The notes beneath the pieces were generated by a model. The model had not been told where the DNA came from, did no database searches, and was given only the letters and a program-made list of their open reading frames with translations. Made by a program: the position numbers and the translations under genes. Below are positions 58,206 to 64,000 of a stretch of DNA of 64,000 nucleotides, piece by piece. The first letter of the stretch is position 1, and each line of letters starts with the position of its first letter. Origin of the DNA: Saprospira sp. CCB-QB6 (lineage in GTDB: Bacteria; Bacteroidota; Bacteroidia; Chitinophagales; Saprospiraceae); NCBI RefSeq assembly GCF_028464065.1, contig NZ_CP116808.1, forward strand, positions 2,001,501 to 2,065,500, in the 5' to 3' direction.

Positions 58206-59282
58206 ATGAAAAATTCTCCTCTATCAGGGCATGTCTATTGTTTTTTGCCCTACAACCTTTCTTGCCCTAGTGCTCGCTATCGGGCCTATTTCCCACTTAG
58301 TAATTTACGGGAATCAGGCCAACTTACTGTAGATTTTATGCAGCCATCGGCCAGTTGGAAAAAACGAATTGCCTTTCTCTGCATTTATTTAGAGGCCCTA
58401 ATTTGGCCTAAAAGAAATAGCCGAATTTTTATTCAGAAGGTTTGTTCTACTCGCTATTATGGCTATCTATTGCGCTTTTTGGTTTTTTGCCGTCCCAATA
58501 TCAGTTTTTTTGACTTAGACGATGCCGAAAACTATAGACAGCCAACTCAAAATATGCACTTTTTTTTGCGTAAGGCTAAAGCTTGTAGCCTCGGTAGCCA
58601 AGCTCTAAAAGATTATGCGCTTGCTTTTAACGCCAATTGCCGTATTCACACTTCTGCCGTTCCTCAACAAAGTTTGCAAACAGGACCAAAACATCAAGTA
58701 TTGCGCTTGGTTTGGCTAGGAGATCTCGGAGATGGCCGCAAAAAATCAAAGGCATTCTCGCATAAAACAAATGTCTATAAGCTGCTTTTTCCAGCACTCA
58801 AAAAACTCCAATTTCCAATAGAATTACACCTTTTGGGCGTGAAAAAAAAGAGCGACATTCCCGAAATTCAAGCTTATTTTGCTTCATCTCCTCATATTCA
58901 TTTAGTGATTCCTCAAAACTTAAATTGGGTGGAGGATGATTGGGTGTATACTTACCTGGCTAAGATGGATTTGGGCCTAGCGCCTCTGGTCGATCACCCC
59001 TTTAATCAGGCTAAATCAGCCTTTAAAGCAAAGCAATATCTTGCTGTGGGTTTGCCCGTTTTAGCTAGCGATATTGGCGAAAATAGCCGCTTTGTTCAAG
59101 AGGGCAAAAATGGCTTCCTTTTCCGAAAAGAGGCCGAATTACTTCAAGCTTTGACCTTCTTTCAAGAACTAGATGCTAAGCAGATGCAAGCATTTCAACT
59201 GGCCGCTAAAGCTAGCTTTCAACAATTTAGTATGACCCGCTATGAACAGCAGTTGATGAACATGTTGTTTGATGTGGATTAG
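58206..59282 (+). CDS. Glycosyltransferase, GT4/GT-B-like
   Basis: 358 residues. C-terminal Rossmann half: LRLVWLGDLGDGRKK, IELHLLGVKKKSDIPEIQAY, MDLGLAPLVDHPFNQAKSAF, KAKQYLAVGLPVLASDIGEN and FVQEGKNGFLF, which is the usual donor-binding part with the E-x7-E-like region replaced by KSAFKAKQYLA. The N-terminal half begins PYNLSCPSARYRAYFPL. Sugar and acceptor unknown; surface polysaccharide or glycoprotein synthesis is likely. The stop codon touches repeat copy 22. Confidence 0.82.
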   Translation: MKNSPLSGHVYCFLPYNLSCPSARYRAYFPLSNLRESGQLTVDFMQPSASWKKRIAFLCIYLEALIWPKRNSRIFIQKVCSTRYYGYLLRFLVFCRPNISFFDLDDAENYRQPTQNMHFFLRKAKACSLGSQALKDYALAFNANCRIHTSAVPQQSLQTGPKHQVLRLVWLGDLGDGRKKSKAFSHKTNVYKLLFPALKKLQFPIELHLLGVKKKSDIPEIQAYFASSPHIHLVIPQNLNWVEDDWVYTYLAKMDLGLAPLVDHPFNQAKSAFKAKQYLAVGLPVLASDIGENSRFVQEGKNGFLFRKEAELLQALTFFQELDAKQMQAFQLAAKASFQQFSMTRYEQQLMNMLFDVD

Positions 59283-59436
59283 GGGCTGCCCCTCGCTTTG
59301 CTCGGGTCGGGCTGTGTCAGGGCTCGCTGGTCGCTCGGCCCTGCGCGGGCTACGCCCGCTGGGTCTGGCCTTCGGCCACCCTTTTCCATCCCTCAGCCAG
59401 TCGCTGCGCTCCTTTGCGGCGGCTTCGCCGCCTGCT
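59282..59436 (-). repeat. Dispersed multi-hairpin element, copy 22 (reverse)
   Basis: Tail GGGGCTGCCCCTCGCTTTG, a CGCGGGC-TAC-GCCCGCTG hairpin 2, hairpin 1 GGCC-TTC-GGCC, head ending TCCCTCAGCC, followed by GTCGCTGCGCTCC and GGCGGC-TTC-GCCGCC. It begins inside the stop codon of the glycosyltransferase and lacks the usual T tract. Confidence 0.85.
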
Positions 59437-59544
59437 GGACCAAAAAAATATACAGCAGCTTTAGTTTTAATGACTAAACTGAACATCTTGGAAAAAAAAA
59501 CCTATTTTATCAATTCTCTATGGTAGCAGATTTGAATAATCCCT

Positions 59545-61002
59545 ATGACTAAACGATCTCTTTATCTTCTTTTGGGCCTTTTCGCACTTTTGGGCCTGAG
59601 CTTTTTGCCTCTGGGTATTGCAGCTCCCTTGCTTTATGCCCTTCGCTTGGGCTTGCTCGTGGCCGCTAGCCAACTAGCCCTAAAACCTCTACACCTTCCC
59701 CGCCGATTTTTTATAATCTTAGGCAGTTTGGTGGTCTTTTTAGCTCTAGGCTTGGCCGCTAACTGGCTGTTTGTTGCTGCACAAGTTGCCGTTTTTCTCT
59801 TTTTTACCTTGGTTTTGGTAGATGCTATTTTGCTTTTTCACCCCAAAATTAAACTTAAAGGAGAACGCAAACTACCCAAGCTGTTTTCACTCAGCGATCC
59901 CAATCCAATCAAATTAGAACTGCAGAACCAATCGCCCGTTAGTCTACAATTAGAGATTATTGATGAGATTCCCGTTCAATTTCAAAAGCGAGATTTTCAG
60001 CTTTTTCATCAATTGCCAGCTGGCGAAAAAGATACTTTGGTCTATGAACTTAAGCCCTTAGAACGAGGCGAATATGTCTTTAGAAATATCAACTTTTTTC
60101 TGCGCTCTAAATTGGGCCTGATTGAACGGCATATTGTGGTTGAGCAAGAACAAACAATTCCTGTTTATCCCTCAATTATCCAAATGCGGAAATATGAACT
60201 TTTGGCCCTAGCCAGAATTTCTATTTTTCCAGGGGTAAAGAAAATGCGAAGATTGGGCAATAGCTACGAGTTTGAGCAAATCCGCAATTATGTAAAAGGA
60301 GATGATTTTAGAAGCATTAACTGGAAGGCCACTAGCCGTCGAAATGAGCTGATGGTCAACCAATATGAAGATGAACGCTCTCAGCAGGTTTTTTGTGTGA
60401 TTGACAAGGGGCGCTCTATGAAAATGCCTTTTGAGGGTCTTAGCTTGATGGATTATGCCATTAATAGTAGCTTGGTCATTTTGAATATTGCCCTGCAAAA
60501 GCACGATAAGGCGGGCCTGATGAGCTTTTCGGACAAAATTGGAAGTACCGTAAAAGCAGAAAGTGGTCCCAAACATTTACGGACCATATTGGAGGCCCTT
60601 TATCGAGAAAAAGAGCGAAACTTTGAAGCCAACTACGAACTCCTCTTTCAGGCTTCTCGCCGTTTTATTCGCCGCCGCAGCCTAATTTTTCTATACACCA
60701 ACTTTGAAAGCTTTTCGGCCATGCAGCGGGTTTTGCCCATTTTGCGGCGCATTAACCATTTGCATTTGTTGGTAGTCGTCTTTTTTGAGAATACCGAAAT
60801 TCAGGATTATGCCAAGCAAGAGGCGCTCGATACCGAAATGATTTACAATCGGACGATTGCCCAAAAGTTTGTCGAAGAAAAGCAACGGATTGTTCGAGAA
60901 CTACGGCAATATGGAATTCAATCTATTTTGACTCGGCCCGAAGATCTTTCCATTAACACCGTGAATAAATATTTAGAGCTCAAAGCAAGGGGCTTGATTT
61001 AA
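59545..61002 (+). CDS. DUF58 / von Willebrand-like membrane protein
   Basis: 485 residues. Three membrane helices in the first ~95 residues, a beta-domain, then DUF58 core RRLGNSYEFEQIRNYVKGDD followed by FRSINWKATSRRNELMVNQY and a VWA-like part (VFCVIDKGRSMKMPFEGLSL; DxGRSM replaces the DxSxS metal site). Such proteins usually sit in MoxR-DUF58 operons; no moxR gene is adjacent here. It may act in envelope assembly or stress, as for relatives. Single gene ended by a bidirectional terminator. Confidence 0.87.
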   Translation: MTKRSLYLLLGLFALLGLSFLPLGIAAPLLYALRLGLLVAASQLALKPLHLPRRFFIILGSLVVFLALGLAANWLFVAAQVAVFLFFTLVLVDAILLFHPKIKLKGERKLPKLFSLSDPNPIKLELQNQSPVSLQLEIIDEIPVQFQKRDFQLFHQLPAGEKDTLVYELKPLERGEYVFRNINFFLRSKLGLIERHIVVEQEQTIPVYPSIIQMRKYELLALARISIFPGVKKMRRLGNSYEFEQIRNYVKGDDFRSINWKATSRRNELMVNQYEDERSQQVFCVIDKGRSMKMPFEGLSLMDYAINSSLVILNIALQKHDKAGLMSFSDKIGSTVKAESGPKHLRTILEALYREKERNFEANYELLFQASRRFIRRRSLIFLYTNFESFSAMQRVLPILRRINHLHLLVVVFFENTEIQDYAKQEALDTEMIYNRTIAQKFVEEKQRIVRELRQYGIQSILTRPEDLSINTVNKYLELKARGLI

Positions 61003-61007
61003 TACTC

Positions 61008-61044
61008 AAAAAAGGGGGAATAGCTGCAGCTATTCCCCCCCTTT
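61008..61044. terminator. Long palindromic terminator after the DUF58 gene
   Basis: AAAAAAGGGGGAATAGC-TGCA-GCTATTCCCCCCCTTTT, an almost perfect stem with A and T tracts on both sides, 5 bases after the stop. Confidence 0.9.
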
Positions 61045-61074
61045 TGTTGCGCTAGGCCCAGAGGGCGTTTTCTT

Positions 61075-61193
61075 GGCCTAGCGATGTGGAGGGGTGGCCG
61101 AAGGCCAGACCAAGCGGGCGAAGCCCGCGCAGGGCCGAGCGAGCAGCGAGCCCCGAAACGTAGCGCCGCAGCTTTGCTGCGGAGGCCCCAAAA
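61075..61193 (+). repeat. Dispersed multi-hairpin element, copy 23 (forward)
   Basis: Head GGCCTAGCGATGTGGAGGGG, hairpin 1 GGCC-GAA-GGCC, hairpin 2 AAGCGGGC-GAA-GCCCGCG, tail CCGCAGC-TTT-GCTGCGG ending GGCCCCAAAA. It lies between the DUF58 terminator and the uvrA promoter. Confidence 0.85.
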
Positions 61194-61233
61194 CAATAAC
61201 TTCAAGAAAGTTCTCATCTTTTTTAGGGCCCTA

Positions 61234-61265
61234 TTGTTTGGAGGGGATAAGACTTATTATCTTTG
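61234..61265 (+). promoter_or_regulatory. Promoter of uvrA, TTG-N21-TATCTTTG
   Basis: TTG (61234-61236) and TATCTTTG (61258-61265) are 21 bases apart; the start codon is 29 bases after the box. I see no LexA-like palindrome. Confidence 0.65.
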
Positions 61266-61294
61266 CCACTTATTCTGAATTAGAAACGCCAATC

Positions 61295-64000
61295 ATGAGC
61301 CAGCAAGAGTCAAAAGAGCAAGAATTTATGGAAATTTGGGGCGCCTCAGAGCACAACCTCAAAAAAATCGACTTGCGTATTCCCCGCAACCAATTAGTCG
61401 TCATTACGGGAGTGAGTGGCAGCGGAAAATCCTCCCTGGCCTTTGATACCATTTATGCCGAGGGCCAAAGACGCTATATGGAGACCTTTTCTTCTTATGC
61501 GCGTCAGTTTATTGGGAATATGGAGCGGCCCGATGTAGAGAAAATAGAGGGCTTGAGTCCTGTTATTGCCATTGAGCAAAAAACGACCAGCAAAAATCCT
61601 CGTTCTACGGTAGGGACCGTGACCGAAATCTATGACTTTTTGCGTCTCCTCTACGCCCGTGCTAGTGATGCTTATTCCTATAAGACGGGCAAAAAGATGC
61701 AGCGCTATAGCGAAGAGCAGATTATTGAGCATATTTTTCAGAATTTTGAGGGTCAAAAGGGGATTTTATTGGCCCCTTTGGTGCGGGCCAGAAAAGGGCA
61801 TTATCGCGAGCTATTTGAGCAGATGCGCAAACAGGGCTTTGCCAAAATGCGCATAGATGGCTACATGATTGACCTAGAGCCGGGCATGCAAATCGACCGC
61901 TACAAAACGCATGATATTGAGTTGGTGGTGGATCGTTTGACGGTAACGGAAAAACGCCGAGATCGCTTTGAACTCTCCCTAAAAACGGCGCTTCGACATG
62001 GGGATGGTTTTGTGATGTTTATGGAACATGAGGGAAATCGAATCCATCAGTATAGTAAGCATTTAATGTGTACCGAGTCGGGTATTTCTTATGAGGAACC
62101 CTCGCCCAATAGTTTTTCTTTCAATACGCCTTATGGAGCTTGTCCGCATTGTAAGGGCTTGGGCGAACTGCATGAGGTAGACCTCGATCTAGTGATTCCC
62201 GATGATAGTAAAAGTATTAATGAGCAGGGCATTGTGCCCCTAGGTGAGGTGCGTAAAAACCTCACCTTTAAGCAGCTTCGAGCCTTATCTAAGAAATATA
62301 AATTTAGTTTTTCGACTCCTATCAAGGAGATTCCAGAAGAGGCACTAAGAACTATTTTGTATGGGGGCGATGGGAGCTTTGATGCTCGTAATTTTGGGCG
62401 AGAAGAGCTATCGCATAACTTGGCGGATGAGGGTTTGGTGCGTATGCTCAAGCATTATTATAAGAGTTCGAGCTCGGAGAAAATCCGCTCTTGGGCCGAG
62501 GAGTTCATGCGGGTCATTGACTGCCCCCAATGTGAGGGCAGTCGTTTGCGCAAGGAGTCGCTTTACTTCAAGTTGGCAGAAAAGAACATTGCAGAATTAG
62601 CCCAAATGGATATTCGCTCGCTATATGATTGGCTAGAAGAGCTGCCAGGCAAGTTGAGCAAGCGACAGCAGTTGATTGGCGCCGACATTATCAAGGAATT
62701 GCGTTTGCGTCTAGGCTTTTTGCTAGAGGTAGGTCTAGATTATTTGCAACTGAACCGCCCTGCCCGAACGCTTTCGGGGGGAGAGTCGCAGCGGATCCGC
62801 TTGGCCACTCAAATTGGTTCTCAATTGACGGGAATTACCTATGTGTTGGATGAGCCTAGCATTGGTTTGCACCAAAGAGATAATGAACAACTCATTGTTG
62901 CGCTTAGAGAATTGACAGATATTGGCAATTCTGTTTTGGTGGTGGAGCATGATAAGGATATTATGCTGGCTTCGGACTACCTGATAGATCTAGGTCCAAA
63001 AGCGGGAAAGCTAGGTGGCGAGATTGTAGCCGAAGGCAAACCAGAAGACTTTTTAACGCAATCGGGAATTACGGCCGATTATCTAGCCAATCGCCTCAAG
63101 ATCTTGACGCCTACTGAACGTCGGGCAGGAAATGGAGAGTTTTTGCGCTTGCAAGGCGCTAAGGGCAACAACCTCAAGTCTGTTAATTTGAACTTGCCCC
63201 TAGGGACCTTAATCTGTGTGACGGGGGTTTCGGGTAGTGGAAAATCGACCTTGGTTAATGAAACCCTTTATCCCATTTTGCGGCAGCACTTCTACAATTC
63301 CATCCAAAAACCTTTGGCCTACGATAGCATTGAGGGCATAGAACATATTGACAAGGTCATAGAGATTGATCAGCAGCCTATTGGGCGCACGCCCCGCTCC
63401 AATCCAGCTACTTATATTGGTGTCTTTGATGAGATTCGGAAGCTCTTTGCGGCTATTCCCGAAGCCAAAATTAGAGGCTATAAGCCTGGGCGCTTTTCTT
63501 TTAATGTATCGGGTGGGCGATGTGAAGACTGTGGTGGTAGTGGCTATCGTTTGATCGAAATGCAGTTTTTGCCCAATGTTGAGGTGGAATGTGAGACTTG
63601 CAAGGGCAAGCGCTACAATCGGGAGACCTTAGAGATCATTTATAAGAAGAAAAATATTACGGAGGTCTTAGAAATGTCGGTAGATGAGGCCAGTGAATTC
63701 TTTAGTGATCTGCCAAAAATCCATCGTAAAATTGCCACCCTACAAGATGTGGGCTTGGGCTATATCACCTTGGGCCAATCGGCCACGACCTTATCTGGAG
63801 GGGAGGCCCAGCGTATCAAATTGGCTAAGGAACTTTCTAAACGGGATACGGGCAAGACCTTTTATATTTTGGATGAGCCGACCACGGGCTTGCATTTTGC
63901 TGACATTCGTTTATTGCTCAATGTCCTGAATATGTTGGTAGAGCGGGGCAATACGGTTTTGGTCATTGAGCACAACATGGATGTGATTAAGGTAGCTGAT
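61295..64000 (+). CDS. uvrA: UvrABC system protein A, 3' end outside window
   Basis: 902 codons are present and the frame runs off the window, so the last few dozen residues are missing. Start at 61295 gives EFMEIWGASEHNLKKIDLRI. First ABC half: TGVSGSGKSSLAFDTIYAEG, zinc pairs CPHC and later CPQC, signature TLSGGESQRIRLATQIGS. Second half: TGVSGSGKSTLVNETLYPIL, CEDCGGSG and CETCKG zinc module, signature TLSGGEAQRIKLAKEL and FYILDEPTTGLHFADIR. It scans DNA for bulky damage and loads UvrB. Confidence 0.95.
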   Translation, partial: MSQQESKEQEFMEIWGASEHNLKKIDLRIPRNQLVVITGVSGSGKSSLAFDTIYAEGQRRYMETFSSYARQFIGNMERPDVEKIEGLSPVIAIEQKTTSKNPRSTVGTVTEIYDFLRLLYARASDAYSYKTGKKMQRYSEEQIIEHIFQNFEGQKGILLAPLVRARKGHYRELFEQMRKQGFAKMRIDGYMIDLEPGMQIDRYKTHDIELVVDRLTVTEKRRDRFELSLKTALRHGDGFVMFMEHEGNRIHQYSKHLMCTESGISYEEPSPNSFSFNTPYGACPHCKGLGELHEVDLDLVIPDDSKSINEQGIVPLGEVRKNLTFKQLRALSKKYKFSFSTPIKEIPEEALRTILYGGDGSFDARNFGREELSHNLADEGLVRMLKHYYKSSSSEKIRSWAEEFMRVIDCPQCEGSRLRKESLYFKLAEKNIAELAQMDIRSLYDWLEELPGKLSKRQQLIGADIIKELRLRLGFLLEVGLDYLQLNRPARTLSGGESQRIRLATQIGSQLTGITYVLDEPSIGLHQRDNEQLIVALRELTDIGNSVLVVEHDKDIMLASDYLIDLGPKAGKLGGEIVAEGKPEDFLTQSGITADYLANRLKILTPTERRAGNGEFLRLQGAKGNNLKSVNLNLPLGTLICVTGVSGSGKSTLVNETLYPILRQHFYNSIQKPLAYDSIEGIEHIDKVIEIDQQPIGRTPRSNPATYIGVFDEIRKLFAAIPEAKIRGYKPGRFSFNVSGGRCEDCGGSGYRLIEMQFLPNVEVECETCKGKRYNRETLEIIYKKKNITEVLEMSVDEASEFFSDLPKIHRKIATLQDVGLGYITLGQSATTLSGGEAQRIKLAKELSKRDTGKTFYILDEPTTGLHFADIRLLLNVLNMLVERGNTVLVIEHNMDVIKVAD

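Noticed and set aside
2251-61193. Dispersed elements as insertion sequences, or as simple transcription terminators
   Set aside because: They encode no transposase and are only about 120-190 bases long. They occur in both orientations and also between divergent genes, and the T tract is at one end only and often on the wrong side for termination.
1-64000. tRNA, rRNA, prophage, integrase or replication-origin features
   Set aside because: I scanned the intergenic gaps for T-loop sequences, attachment-site repeats and DnaA-box clusters and saw none that convinced me.

Overview
The window looks like chromosomal DNA of a gliding, filamentous Bacteroidota, most likely a Saprospira-type member of the Saprospiraceae. 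Evidence: parts of the type IX secretion and gliding world (a PorX-type response regulator with a PglZ domain, a PorP/SprF protein paired with a CHU_C-terminal protein, a type-A-sorted exported protein), families largely confined to this phylum (DUF4837 lipoprotein, the exported protein usually misnamed asparagine synthetase B, 5-fold beta-flower protein), and promoters of the Bacteroidota form TTG/TTTG - 19 to 21 bases - TAnnTTTG instead of E. coli-like boxes. The genus is an inference from gene content; no rRNA, tRNA, CRISPR array, transposase or phage module is visible.

Layout. 1-5954 (minus): pheS, a lipoprotein, a polyprenyl synthase, a GH73/LysM glucosaminidase, then a repeat element, the delta-prime clamp-loader subunit and a GT39-type membrane protein cut by the window edge. 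6386-12762 (minus): beta-flower repeat protein, a small membrane protein, the PorP/SprF-CHU_C pair, and an S74 (endosialidase chaperone) surface protein whose signal peptide is separated from the body by one missing base. 13273-16405 (plus): TPR sensor kinase and overlapping response regulator. 16920-20544: RND/MMPL exporter (minus) and a T9SS-sorted protein (plus). 20725-25089 (minus): recG, two small TM-coiled-coil proteins and a GT39-like protein as one unit. 25560-30205 (minus): three related small membrane proteins, fabI, typA. 30543-36352 (minus): ferritin with a large exported protein, YbjN-like protein, a small unknown, flavohaemoprotein and an Rrf2 regulator. 36794-43361 (plus): porX-rnhA, a TraB/GumN protein with a deoxyribosyltransferase-like protein, the exported 'AsnB' protein, DUF4837. 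43549-49074 (minus): mutS, Fic protein, GNAT, GT9. 49444-53545 (plus): PBP1A and lysA. 53753-56130 (minus): yqeY-cvpA-trpG/pabA-CBS. 56446-64000 (plus): thioredoxin-fold protein, small exported protein, glycosyltransferase, DUF58, and uvrA running off the end.

The most striking feature is not a gene: about 24 copies of a GC-rich, multi-hairpin dispersed element, roughly 120-190 bases each, sit in almost every larger intergenic gap, in both orientations. Short unpaired blocks are conserved, while the hairpin arms differ between copies but remain complementary, in one copy even as an A/T stem. This compensatory pattern points to selection on, or a copying mechanism that recognises, a folded single strand (RNA, or REP-like DNA hairpins). 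It is my leading candidate for an undescribed system here. Further leads are the one-base frameshift in the S74 protein, three consecutive minus-strand terminators in a gene-free gap (possible small RNAs), and an orphan terminator at 19655.
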